A stretch of 64,000 bases of DNA from Rubellimicrobium arenae. Lineage in GTDB: Bacteria; Pseudomonadota; Alphaproteobacteria; Rhodobacterales; Rhodobacteraceae. The stretch spans positions 248,001 through 312,000 of the forward strand of contig NZ_JAFMST010000005.1 of the NCBI RefSeq assembly GCF_017916275.1, in the 5' to 3' direction. Shown piece by piece: positions 24,418 through 32,522 of this stretch; positions within the stretch are counted from its first letter, which is position 1; the number at the start of each line of letters is the position of its first letter. A program made the translations under genes and the position numbers. Below the pieces are notes generated by a model that saw only the letters and a program-made list of their open reading frames with translations, did not search any database and was not told where the DNA came from.

Positions 24418-25026
24418 ATGGCAGGGAGCGAACCGAAGAAAAAAGCCCCGCGCGCGCGCAAGGCCCCGGTTTCGGAGCCCGCGTCCGCACGGCTTCGCCG
24501 CAGCCTCGTGCTGGTCGGCATGATGGGATCGGGCAAGACCGCCGTCGGCAAGGCACTGGCCGCGCGACTCGGGGTGCCGTTCCTCGACAGCGACGCCGCC
24601 ATCGAGGATGCGGCGAAGGCGACCATCCCCGAGATCTTCGCCCGGGACGGAGAGCCCTTCTTCCGCGACCGGGAGGCTGAAGTCATCGCCCGGCTGCTGT
24701 CCGGTCCGCCCGTGATCCTGTCCACCGGGGGCGGGGCCTACATGGCGGAACGGAACCGGCAGGCGATCTCGGCCTCAGGGGTTGCCATGTGGCTGGACGC
24801 GGACCTCGATCTGTTGTGGGACCGCGTGCGCCACAAGGACACGCGCCCGCTCCTCAAGACGCCCGACCCCAGGGCGACGCTGGCCCAGCTGTATGAGCAG
24901 CGGGTGCCGATCTACCGTCTGGCGGAACTGCACGTCCGCACCGAACCCGGGTTCTCGATCGAAGAGACGGCGAGCCGCGCGATCGAGATCCTGGCCGGCC
25001 GCCCCGACATTCTGGAGACGCCATGA
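24418..25026 (+). CDS. aroK: shikimate kinase
   Basis: AroK phosphorylates shikimate at the 3-hydroxyl with ATP, step five of the chorismate pathway. The protein has the P-loop GMMGSGKTAVGKALA, the shikimate-binding DSDAAIEDAA, the FRDREAEVIARLL block and the STGGGAYMAERNR motif, and a C-terminal LAQLYEQRVPIYRLAEL lid region. It is about 202 residues with a basic N-terminal extension of some 35. The start is uncertain between 24406 and 24418; neither has a strong ribosome site. aroB begins four bases before its end (ATGA), the usual aroKB pairing. A TATATA sequence in the upstream gap may serve the divergent genes. Confidence 0.92.
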   Translation: MAGSEPKKKAPRARKAPVSEPASARLRRSLVLVGMMGSGKTAVGKALAARLGVPFLDSDAAIEDAAKATIPEIFARDGEPFFRDREAEVIARLLSGPPVILSTGGGAYMAERNRQAISASGVAMWLDADLDLLWDRVRHKDTRPLLKTPDPRATLAQLYEQRVPIYRLAELHVRTEPGFSIEETASRAIEILAGRPDILETP

Positions 25027-26117
25027 CCGTCCGCGTAGACCTGCCCGGCCGTGCCTATGACATCGAGATCGGCCAAGGGCTCCTGGCCGGCGCCGGACGG
25101 TTTCTCGGGCCACTGCTGCGTCGTCCCCGGGTCGCGGTCGTGACCGACGCCCATGTGGCTGCACTTCACTGGGAAGCGTTCCGTGATTCCCTTTCCGCCG
25201 CCGGGATCGATTCCGAAGTCCTCGTCCTTCCGCCGGGCGAAGGCACAAAAAGCTGGGGTCATCTCGCGGAAACCGTCGAATGGCTCCTGGATCGGAAGGT
25301 CGAGCGCCGCGACCTCGTGGTGGCGCTGGGCGGCGGCGTGATCGGCGACCTCGTGGGATTCGCGGCAGCGGTCCTGCGGCGCGGCGTCCGCTTCGTCCAG
25401 GTGCCGACGACGCTCCTGGCCCAGGTGGACTCGTCGGTCGGCGGCAAGACCGGGATCAACACCCCACAGGGGAAGAACCTGGTCGGAGCGTTCCACCAGC
25501 CCGTGCTGGTGCTTGCGGACACCGGCCTTCTGGCGACCCTGCCGCGCCGGGACTTCCTGTCCGGCTACGGCGAGGTGGTAAAGTACGGTCTGCTCGGCGA
25601 CGCCGCGTTCTTCGACTGGCTCGAGTCGAACGGCGCTGCGATCCAGGCCGGCGAGATTTCGGCCCTGGACCGGATCGTGCGCCGCTCCTGCGAGATGAAG
25701 GCCGAGATCGTCATGCGCGACGAAACGGAGGAAGGGGACCGGGCCCTCCTCAACCTCGGCCATACCTTCGCCCATGCCCTCGAGGCGGCGACCGGCTACT
25801 CGGACCGCCTTCTGCATGGCGAGGCCGTTGCCGTCGGGCTCGGATTGGCCTTCGACCTGTCCGCGCGGCTGGGCCTGTGCAGCCAGGAAGACCCGTCACG
25901 CGTCCGCGCGCATCTCCGTGCGATGGGAATGAAGTGCAACCTCGCCGACGTCCCGGGCGGGCTGCCGACGGCCGAAGAGCTTTTGAAGCTGATGGGGCAG
26001 GACAAGAAGGCCGTCGGCGGCAAGCTGCGCTTCATCCTCGCCCGCGGCATCGGACGGGCCTTCGTGGCCGACGACGTGCCGACCCAAACGGTGCTGGACG
26101 TGCTTCGAAACGGCTAG
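25023..26117 (+). CDS. aroB: 3-dehydroquinate synthase
   Basis: AroB converts DAHP to 3-dehydroquinate, the second shikimate-pathway step, using NAD and a divalent metal. The 364-residue protein shows LPPGEGTKSW, ALGGGVIGDLVGFAAAVLRR, PTTLLAQVDSSVGGKTGIN, the YGEVVKYGLL block, and the metal ligands in LNLGHTFAHALE and LLHGEAVAVG. Length and motifs are normal. It is translationally coupled to aroK by a four-base overlap and ends 66 bases from the convergent ssb gene. Confidence 0.95.
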   Translation: MTVRVDLPGRAYDIEIGQGLLAGAGRFLGPLLRRPRVAVVTDAHVAALHWEAFRDSLSAAGIDSEVLVLPPGEGTKSWGHLAETVEWLLDRKVERRDLVVALGGGVIGDLVGFAAAVLRRGVRFVQVPTTLLAQVDSSVGGKTGINTPQGKNLVGAFHQPVLVLADTGLLATLPRRDFLSGYGEVVKYGLLGDAAFFDWLESNGAAIQAGEISALDRIVRRSCEMKAEIVMRDETEEGDRALLNLGHTFAHALEAATGYSDRLLHGEAVAVGLGLAFDLSARLGLCSQEDPSRVRAHLRAMGMKCNLADVPGGLPTAEELLKLMGQDKKAVGGKLRFILARGIGRAFVADDVPTQTVLDVLRNG

Positions 26118-26183
26118 GGCGGACCGAAGCCCGCCCTGAACCGTCCATCTGCCGTTGACGAAGCCGCGGCCGGTCGCTTCGGA

Positions 26184-26705
26184 TCAGAACGGGATGTCGT
26201 CGTCGAGGTCGGAGCCGCCACCGCCGCTCCGGCCCCCGCCGTAGCCGCCGCCCGAGCCCGACGAGCCTCCGCCGTACCCACCGCGGCCACCGCCGCCGTA
26301 GCCGCCGCCCTGCTCGTTGTCAGCGTAGGTATCGGCCCCGCCCGAGTCGCCGCCCCGGCCACCCAGCATGGTCAGCGAGCTGCGGAACGGCCGCAGGACG
26401 ATCTCGGTCGTGTAGCGGTCCTGGCCGGACTGGTCCTGCCACTTCCGGGTCTCGAGCTGCCCTTCGATGTACACCGTCGACCCCTTCTTGAGGTACTGCT
26501 CGGCCACGCGGGCGAGGTTCTCGTCGAAGATGGCGACCGAGTGCCATTCGGTGCGCTCCTTGCGCTCCCCGGTGTTGCGGTCCTTCCAGTTCTCGGAGGT
26601 CGCGATCCTCAGGTTGACCACCTTTCCACCGTTCTGGAAGCTCCGCACCTCGGGGTCGCGGCCCAGGTTCCCCACGAGGATTACTTTGTTCACCGAGCCC
26701 GCCAT
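26184..26705 (-). CDS. ssb: single-stranded DNA-binding protein
   Basis: SSB coats single-stranded DNA in replication, repair and recombination. Residues 1-110 form the OB fold ([59 protein letters not shown]). A long Gly/Ser/Tyr-rich linker follows, and then the acidic tip DDDIPF that recruits partner proteins. Length 173. AAGGAGA lies ahead of the ATG. A near-match to the alphaproteobacterial SOS box (GAAT-N7-GAAC, one base off) occurs at 26765-26779 but is too weak to call. It is divergent from a lytic transglycosylase across a 417-base gap. Confidence 0.95.
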   Translation of the reverse strand: MAGSVNKVILVGNLGRDPEVRSFQNGGKVVNLRIATSENWKDRNTGERKERTEWHSVAIFDENLARVAEQYLKKGSTVYIEGQLETRKWQDQSGQDRYTTEIVLRPFRSSLTMLGGRGGDSGGADTYADNEQGGGYGGGGRGGYGGGSSGSGGGYGGGRSGGGGSDLDDDIPF

Positions 26706-26789
26706 GGCTCTCTCCTTTGTCTCGTCGCGTCGTGCGTCACGCAGTTAGACCATGTCATGCCCCGGAATGAAAGCGGAACACGGCCGATC

Positions 26790-26820
26790 CCCGCACCTGT
26801 AAGGGCCTTACAGATGCGGG
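26790..26820. promoter_or_regulatory. 31-base near-perfect dyad upstream of ssb
   Basis: CCCGCA at 26790-26795 pairs with TGCGGG at 26815-26820, and CTGTAAGG at 26797-26804 pairs with CCTTACAG at 26806-26813, leaving only one mismatched pair and a one-base centre. The spacing fits a large dimeric DNA-binding site or an RNA hairpin. It lies 85 bases upstream of the ssb start. No matching regulator consensus is recognised. Confidence 0.4.
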
Positions 26821-27034
26821 TCCACGGCATGAACCCGCGAACTCCGGAGCCGGCCGGAATTCAGGCGGGCGACGCCCGAGTGCAACTCCCGCGGGGCGGC
26901 ACCGGAGACCCCGACGGCACAGGGAGCAAGGTCGTGGCAGGGGCCGGACCCCATGAGGCGCGTCGGGCGGCGGGACAGAAGGGCAGATCTTGGAGCCGTC
27001 ACCACGATCTCGGCCGCCGCCCCGTGCCTCGGAC

Positions 27035-27043
27035 TGTGGATAA
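27035..27043. promoter_or_regulatory. single DnaA-box-like 9-mer
   Basis: TGTGGATAA is the exact reverse complement of the consensus DnaA box TTATCCACA. It stands alone, 80 bases before the lytic transglycosylase start. A single 9-mer can occur by chance in a window this size. Confidence 0.2.
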
Positions 27044-27122
27044 GCCGCAAGAACGATCTGGCAAAGTTCGTCAGATTGGGTAGGCTAGCCGGACACGAAA
27101 AGGGAACCGGGACAGGTTGGCA

Positions 27123-27716
27123 ATGCGCTTTCAGGGATCGTCGGTCCTGCTGGGTGGATGCGTACTGGGTCTTTGGATGGCTCAATCCGCGGCCGCCGAT
27201 ACGATCTCGACCATGAATCGGCCCGGACTGTTCGCGTCGCAACTGTCCGTGCTCGATGGCCGGGCGGCTCAGCAGTACAACAACTCCACGCGGCTGCAGC
27301 CCCCCCGGGTGGAACTGCCCGAGCTTCCGGTGGCGTCCTACAATGGGCGTTATGATGGGCCCCTGATCGAAGTCGCCCGCGAGGCCGCGCGCCGCCATAA
27401 CGTGCCCGAGGATCTGTACCTCCGCCTGGTCCAGCAGGAGTCGGGCTGGTACCAGGGCGCCGTCTCTCCCAAGGGCGCCATCGGATTGGCTCAGCTGATG
27501 CCGGACACGGCCCGGCTGCTGGGCGTCGATCCGACCGACCCGAGCCAGAACCTAGAAGGGGGCGCACGTTACCTGCGCCGCCAGTATGAACGGTTCGGGA
27601 CCTGGGACCTTGCGCTCGCAGCCTACAATGCCGGCCCCGAAGCGGTTCAGCAGTATGGCGGGGTCCCGCCCTATGCGGAAACGCAGGGCTATGTAAAGGC
27701 TATTTGGGGTCACTGA
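27123..27716 (+). CDS. lytic transglycosylase, SLT domain
   Basis: This 197-residue exported muramidase cleaves the glycan strand of peptidoglycan with anhydro-sugar formation. It has a signal peptide ([18 protein letters not shown]), a linker to about residue 75 and the SLT (goose-lysozyme-like) domain. The domain shows [20 protein letters not shown] with the catalytic Glu, [36 protein letters not shown] and [13 protein letters not shown]. The Cys in the signal region (LLGGCVLG) could suggest a lipoprotein, but the sequence after it does not fit a lipobox cleavage well. I chose the ATG at 27123 over a TTG at 27117. Its product is the compact form common in Rhodobacterales. Confidence 0.9.
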   Translation: MRFQGSSVLLGGCVLGLWMAQSAAADTISTMNRPGLFASQLSVLDGRAAQQYNNSTRLQPPRVELPELPVASYNGRYDGPLIEVAREAARRHNVPEDLYLRLVQQESGWYQGAVSPKGAIGLAQLMPDTARLLGVDPTDPSQNLEGGARYLRRQYERFGTWDLALAAYNAGPEAVQQYGGVPPYAETQGYVKAIWGH

Positions 27717-27788
27717 AGGCCCGGCCCCGTTGCGGAGCGGCCGGACCGGTGGGCTGGCACCCTAACCCAAGCGCGCGCTGCTGTTCGA

Positions 27789-29912
27789 CTAGGTGGCCGC
27801 GAGGCGGATCACCGGCTGCATCCGTTGCAGTTCCTCTTCGGGCAGATGGCACTTGATCTGGTGCCCGGGCGCGAGCGTGCGCATCGGGGGAACCTGCCGT
27901 TCGCAGAGACCACCCGGAACCGCGCTCTTCCAGCGGCACCGGGTCTGGAAGGGGCATCCGGGGGGCGGGTTCATCGCCGACGGGATCTCACCTTCGAGCA
28001 CGATATGGGTCTTTTCCACCTTCGTGTCGGCAATCGGCACCGCTGACAACAGGGCTTCGGTGTAGGGGTGGTAGGGCGGCGCGAAGACCTGATCGGTCGT
28101 CCCGATCTCCACCACATGCCCCAGATACATCACGAGCACCCGGTCGCTCAGATAGCGGACGATGGACAGGTCGTGGCTGATGAACAGGAGCGTCGTCCGC
28201 TCTTTCCTTTGGATCTCCATGAGGAGCTCGGTCACGGCGGCCTGGACGGAAACATCCAGGGCTGACACGGGCTCGTCCGCGATGACCACCTTGGCGCTGC
28301 CGGCAAAAGCCCGGGCGATTCCGACACGCTGCTTCTGCCCGCCCGAGAGTTGCCGCGGCATCCGGTCGGCAAAGGCACGCGGCAGCTTCACGACATCAAG
28401 AAGGCGCAGCATCATCTCGCGACGCTCGTGGCCGGAGCGCCCCATCCGAAAGACCTCCAGGGCGCGCGTGATCTGGCGGCCGACGGTCATCGATGGGTTG
28501 AGGGTGTCGAACGGATTTTGGAACACCATCTGCACTTTCGACACGGTGCCCGGATCGCGCGCCTGGATGGGCGTCGACTGGATGTCCTGGTTGAACAGGG
28601 TGATGCGCCCGCTCGTCGCGGTCTCGAGGCCCATGAGGACCTTGGCGAAGGTCGACTTGCCGCAGCCCGACTCCCCGACGATGGCGAGCGTTTCACCTTC
28701 GCGAGCCTCGAAGCTCAGCGTCTCATTGGCCTTCACGACGCGCCTGGCCTTGCCGCCGAAGGCGCTGCTCCCCGCCTCGTAGTACTTCTTGAGGTCTTCC
28801 AGCCGGAGCACCACAGGACCGGGCGCCAACTTCTCCTGCTCGGATGCGATCGTGTCCGGGGCGCTCCAGTCGATCTCCCGCACGCGGAGGCATCGGGATT
28901 CATGCCGGTCGCCACCGTCCACGGGGAACATGGGTACATCCTGCGCGTCGCAACGGCCTTGCTGGAAATAGGAACAGCGCGGCCCGAAGTTGCAGCCGGG
29001 CGGTCGTTCATGTGGCAGGGGAAAATTGCCCGGTATGCTCTTGAGAGGACGCAGGTTCTTGTCGGCGCCGGGCAGCGGGATCGACCGGAACAGGGCTTGG
29101 GTGTAGGGATGCCTCATCTGGTCGAAGACGTCGCCGACCCGGCCACGTTCAACGGCTTCGCCCGAATACATGACGCAGATGCGGTCGCAGGTTTCCAGGA
29201 CCAGCCCGAGATTGTGGCTGATGAACAGCATGGAGGTCCCGTACTTCCGCCCGAGCTCCTTCACCAGCTCGACCACCGCGGCCTCGACCGTCACGTCCAG
29301 CGCGGTCGTCGGTTCATCCAGGATCAGGAGCGACGGCCGGGACATCAGCGCCATGGCGATGACGATCCGCTGCTGCTGCCCCCCGGACAACTGGTGGGGA
29401 TAGGACCGGAGGATCCGCTCGGGATCGGGAAGCTTGACGTCGCCCACGACCTCGAGCGCGCGGGCACGCGCCTCGGCCGAACTGGCGCCCTGGTGGATCA
29501 TCGGGACTTCCATCAACTGCCGCCCGATGGTCAGCGCCGGGTTGAGGGACGCCATCGGCTCCTGGTAGATCATCGCGATCTCCGAGCCGCGGATCTGACG
29601 CAACTCGGCCGGAGTCATCCTGGCGAGATCGCGGCCCTTGAAGCGGATCGACCCTCCGACGACCCGTCCGTTAACCCCGAGATCCTGCATGACGCCCAGC
29701 GCCACGGTGGATTTGCCGCACCCGGATTCCCCGACCAGCCCAACGGCCTCGCCAGGCATGACCGAGCACGAGAACGACATGACGGCCGGGATCTCGCGGG
29801 TGCGGGTGAAGAAGGAGATCGAGAGATCATCGATCTCGAGGATGGGGCCACGCTCCATCTCGAGCAGCGCGGCGGCGGATTCCATCGTGCCCAGGCCATG
29901 GGATGCGTTCAT
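27789..29912 (-). CDS. oligopeptide-type ABC transporter, fused double ATPase (DppD-DppF)
   Basis: The 707-residue protein contains two complete nucleotide-binding domains. The first (about residues 25-335) has Walker A GESGCGKSTVALG, signature LSGGQQQRIVIAMAL, Walker B LLILDEPTTALD and an oligo_HPY tail with three Cys near residues 313-334. The second (about 365-690) has GESGCGKSTFAKV, LSGGQKQRVGIARAF, VVIADEPVSALD and its own HPY tail with Cys residues. Such fusions power peptide/nickel/opine-type importers. The gene is the last of a four-gene operon (binding protein, two permeases, ATPase) and starts four bases after the second permease. Two conventional ATPases are thus replaced by one chain. 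Confidence 0.93.
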   Translation of the reverse strand: MNASHGLGTMESAAALLEMERGPILEIDDLSISFFTRTREIPAVMSFSCSVMPGEAVGLVGESGCGKSTVALGVMQDLGVNGRVVGGSIRFKGRDLARMTPAELRQIRGSEIAMIYQEPMASLNPALTIGRQLMEVPMIHQGASSAEARARALEVVGDVKLPDPERILRSYPHQLSGGQQQRIVIAMALMSRPSLLILDEPTTALDVTVEAAVVELVKELGRKYGTSMLFISHNLGLVLETCDRICVMYSGEAVERGRVGDVFDQMRHPYTQALFRSIPLPGADKNLRPLKSIPGNFPLPHERPPGCNFGPRCSYFQQGRCDAQDVPMFPVDGGDRHESRCLRVREIDWSAPDTIASEQEKLAPGPVVLRLEDLKKYYEAGSSAFGGKARRVVKANETLSFEAREGETLAIVGESGCGKSTFAKVLMGLETATSGRITLFNQDIQSTPIQARDPGTVSKVQMVFQNPFDTLNPSMTVGRQITRALEVFRMGRSGHERREMMLRLLDVVKLPRAFADRMPRQLSGGQKQRVGIARAFAGSAKVVIADEPVSALDVSVQAAVTELLMEIQRKERTTLLFISHDLSIVRYLSDRVLVMYLGHVVEIGTTDQVFAPPYHPYTEALLSAVPIADTKVEKTHIVLEGEIPSAMNPPPGCPFQTRCRWKSAVPGGLCERQVPPMRTLAPGHQIKCHLPEEELQRMQPVIRLAAT

Positions 29913-29916
29913 GTCC

Positions 29917-31368
29917 TCAGTCCCTCAGGCTCTCTTCGCGCAAGCCGTCCGCCAGGAGGTTGAGCCCCAGGACAAGGCTCAGCAGGGCGACGGCGGGCAC
30001 GATGGCGGGGTGCGGGAACACGGCAAGCAGTTGCCGTCCCGCGTTGATCGTCGAGCCCCAGTCAGGGCTTTCGGGGGGCAGTCCGAGGCCGAAGAAGCCC
30101 AGGGTTCCCAGGAGAATGGTCGTATAGCCGATCCGGAGGCAGAAATCGACGATCAATGGCCCCCGGGCGTTCGGCAGGATCTCCCAAAGCATGATGTACC
30201 AGGGCCGTTCCCCCCGGGTCTGGGCGGCCGCCACGTAGTCCCGCGTTTTGATGTCCATGGCGAGACCCCGGACGATCCGGAACACTGTCGGTGAATTGAC
30301 GAAGACCACGGACACGAACACCACGAGCACCCCCGGCGGGACATCGAACAGGTCGACCGGCCCCATGAAGGCCAGGGGTGTTCCAGCTTGGCTGATCAGC
30401 GAAAGGTAGCCCCATCCCATCACGGCCAGGATGACGCCCAGCATCGTCATCGCGCGGCGCGGCTCGGTCCGGTAGCGCGACCAGATGAGGACGCCGACGA
30501 AGACCAGGGGAAAGATGAACAGCCCCGCCGCCATGAAGCTGGGGATGCCGGTCTGAACGATTTCTGGCGTGACAAGGAGATAGAAGAGGAGGATGACAGG
30601 GAAGGCGAGGATCAGGTTCGCCAGGAACGAGATCGCGGTGTCGAGCCGGCCACCATAGTACCCCGCTGGTAGGCCCAGCGTGATCCCCACCATGAAGGCG
30701 AAGCAGGTGGCGATCGGAGCGATCTGCACCACGATCCACGAGCCATGCACGACCCGCGAAAACACGTCCCGGGCCAGGTTGTCCCCGCCCAGCAGATAAT
30801 GCGACCCAGGACCGAGCAGGTCGACCCCCGGAACCGGTATTCCGGGAGGCTTGTTCTTGAGGCCCGATACGGCGGCGAGCGGGTCATGCGTGGCGATCCA
30901 GCCGAACACCCCCACGCTCAGGGCGGTGAACACCCAGAACATCACGAGCCCGAAGCCGATCTTGCCGACGGTGGAGTCGAACAGCCTCCCGTAGAGACCG
31001 AGATGCGGGCTGTAAGCTATCGACAACGTGAAGGTCAGGATCAGGGCCACCCAGACCGGGAGGAACCGGCGCGCGATGGCGCCCACGATCCCTGCCTGAC
31101 CCCAAGGTAGCAGGATGCCCCCCAGGACATAGGCCAGCAGCGTCGCAACGAGCAGGGCGCCGGCGGCCCGGACCGCCAGGCTCGTGTAGCTGCGTAGTCC
31201 GGGATGGACCGCGAGCGTGCCATCCGGGCTCACCGTGACCTGCGGCTCTGGCGTGACCAGGCGGATCAGGACCGACAGCACGACCGCCACCAGGAGGAGA
31301 ACTCCGCCCGCCAGCAGGAGGGGGTTCAGGACGAACCCAAGGCTGCCGGTCCAGGTCATGGGTTCCAT
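29917..31368 (-). CDS. oligopeptide-type ABC transporter permease (DppC-like), enlarged
   Basis: This is a BPD_transp_1 permease, with DNLARDVFSRVVHGSWIVVQ, GLPAGYYGGRLDTAISFLAN and the EAA-like loop KTRDYVAAAQTRGERPWYIM facing the ATPase. It is 483 residues, against about 280-320 for DppC. The extra length is in two places: an N-terminal extension of roughly 110 residues with extra hydrophobic segments (near 15-35, 68-90 and 105-120), and an insertion of about 60-65 residues after the LILAFPVILLFYLLV helix containing further hydrophobic stretches. The frame is continuous with no sign of error. This points to a specialised subfamily. It lies 12 bases after the DppB-like gene. Confidence 0.9.
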   Translation of the reverse strand: MEPMTWTGSLGFVLNPLLLAGGVLLLVAVVLSVLIRLVTPEPQVTVSPDGTLAVHPGLRSYTSLAVRAAGALLVATLLAYVLGGILLPWGQAGIVGAIARRFLPVWVALILTFTLSIAYSPHLGLYGRLFDSTVGKIGFGLVMFWVFTALSVGVFGWIATHDPLAAVSGLKNKPPGIPVPGVDLLGPGSHYLLGGDNLARDVFSRVVHGSWIVVQIAPIATCFAFMVGITLGLPAGYYGGRLDTAISFLANLILAFPVILLFYLLVTPEIVQTGIPSFMAAGLFIFPLVFVGVLIWSRYRTEPRRAMTMLGVILAVMGWGYLSLISQAGTPLAFMGPVDLFDVPPGVLVVFVSVVFVNSPTVFRIVRGLAMDIKTRDYVAAAQTRGERPWYIMLWEILPNARGPLIVDFCLRIGYTTILLGTLGFFGLGLPPESPDWGSTINAGRQLLAVFPHPAIVPAVALLSLVLGLNLLADGLREESLRD

Positions 31369-31380
31369 GGTCTCTTCCTC

Positions 31381-32427
31381 TCAGGCGAGGCGGATGCGGG
31401 GATTGAGGAACACGTACCCCACGTCCGAGATGAGTTGGGTCAGCAGCACGACGATGACCGACACCACGGACACCCCCAGCAGCAGGTCGATGTCGTTGTT
31501 CCCGGCCGCCTGCACCAGCGTCCAGCCAAAGCCTTTGTAGTTGAACAGCGTTTCCACGATCACGACGCCGTTCAGGAGCCAGGGGATCTGAAGCATGATG
31601 ACCGTGAACGGGGCGATCAGCGCGTTGCGAAGTGCATGACGCAGGACGATCTTTGGAAAGCTCACGCCCTTGAGCCGCGCTGTCCGGATGTACTGCGCCG
31701 TCATGACCTCGGCCATCGAGGCCCGGGTCATGCGGGCGACGTAACCCATCGCATAGAGCGCGACAGTCAGCACCGGGAGGGTGAAGTTGACGAGCGTCGC
31801 ATCGTCCATGGCCGATGTGGCCGAGCCGTTGAACCACTTCAGGCCCACCGCGGACGAGGTGAACACGGCGATGAAGACGACGCCGGACACGTATTCCGGG
31901 GTCGCCGTGGCGACGATCGAGGCGGTGGACAGGGCCCGATCCGTGCGCGATCCCTCCCGCATCCCGGCGAGGACGCCGGTCAGCAGCGCACCGGGCACCA
32001 TCACGAGCAGGACCCAGAACATGAGCTTGCCCGTCAGGCCGAGGCCGCGGGCGATGACGTCGGCCACCTCCTGCCGGAAGACGCGGGAATAGCCCCATTC
32101 GCCCTGGAGCACCCCGCAACGGATGGGAGCCGTCGCAGGATCCTCGCCCTCACGGATGCAGCGGCCGTAGACGACGCCATTCTCGTCGGTCCGTGTCCAA
32201 CCCGGGAGTAGGCCCAGCCATTCACCGTAACGGACCAGCAGCGGCGCCCCGAAGCCGTTCTTGTCCAGCCAGGATGTCACTTCCGCGTCCGAGATCCGCG
32301 TGCCGATCTCGGACTTGGCGATCTTCTCGAGGTTGGGAGGAAGGTTGGTCAGGGCGAAGACGACGATGGTCAGGCAGATGGCCGTGACCAGCATCGTGAC
32401 GAGGCGCTTGACGAGAAACAGCAGCAT
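31381..32427 (-). CDS. oligopeptide-type ABC transporter permease (DppB-like) with periplasmic insertion
   Basis: The 348-residue product has the DppB layout: an N-terminal helix (LVTMLVTAICLTIVVFALTN), a periplasmic segment, five more membrane helices and the cytoplasmic EAA loop (YIRTARLKGVSFPKIVLRHA). Between YGEWLGLLPGWT and GEWGYSRVFRQEV the periplasmic part carries an insertion of about 35 residues with two cysteines (CIREGEDPATAPIRC) that could form a disulphide. It pairs with the enlarged DppC-like subunit. The gap of 95 bases to the binding-protein gene contains a 7-bp hairpin. Confidence 0.9.
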   Translation of the reverse strand: MLLFLVKRLVTMLVTAICLTIVVFALTNLPPNLEKIAKSEIGTRISDAEVTSWLDKNGFGAPLLVRYGEWLGLLPGWTRTDENGVVYGRCIREGEDPATAPIRCGVLQGEWGYSRVFRQEVADVIARGLGLTGKLMFWVLLVMVPGALLTGVLAGMREGSRTDRALSTASIVATATPEYVSGVVFIAVFTSSAVGLKWFNGSATSAMDDATLVNFTLPVLTVALYAMGYVARMTRASMAEVMTAQYIRTARLKGVSFPKIVLRHALRNALIAPFTVIMLQIPWLLNGVVIVETLFNYKGFGWTLVQAAGNNDIDLLLGVSVVSVIVVLLTQLISDVGYVFLNPRIRLA

Positions 32428-32477
32428 GGAGGTCGTCCCCTTCCCACGCCCTCAGGCCCGCGCGGAGGGGGCCGGAC

Positions 32478-32499
32478 GGGCGCGCAGGTGGACGCGCCC
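32478..32499 (-). other. hairpin after the binding-protein gene
   Basis: GGGCGCG and CGCGCCC pair around an 8-base loop in the gap between the binding protein and the first permease. Such structures often protect the binding-protein mRNA and lower readthrough into the permease genes. No T-run follows. Confidence 0.4.
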
Positions 32500-32522
32500 T
32501 TCCACGGTGGTTCCGCCGCCGC

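Larger units (their letters stand above)
26706..27122. other. 417-bp intergenic region between divergent ssb and transglycosylase genes
   Basis: No reading frame here has support. The region holds a 31-base dyad at 26790-26820 and a perfect DnaA-type 9-mer at 27035-27043, each listed separately. It must also contain the promoters of both genes, which I cannot place with confidence. Confidence 0.5.

Noticed and set aside
26765-26779. SOS box upstream of ssb (GAAT-N7-GAAC)
   Set aside because: One mismatch in a short consensus and about 60 bases from the gene; not enough beside the perfect box at 55382.
28350-29963. Long plus-strand open frame opposite the fused ABC ATPase
   Set aside because: Antisense to clear Walker and signature motifs; composition is typical of shadow frames and it lacks a ribosome site.
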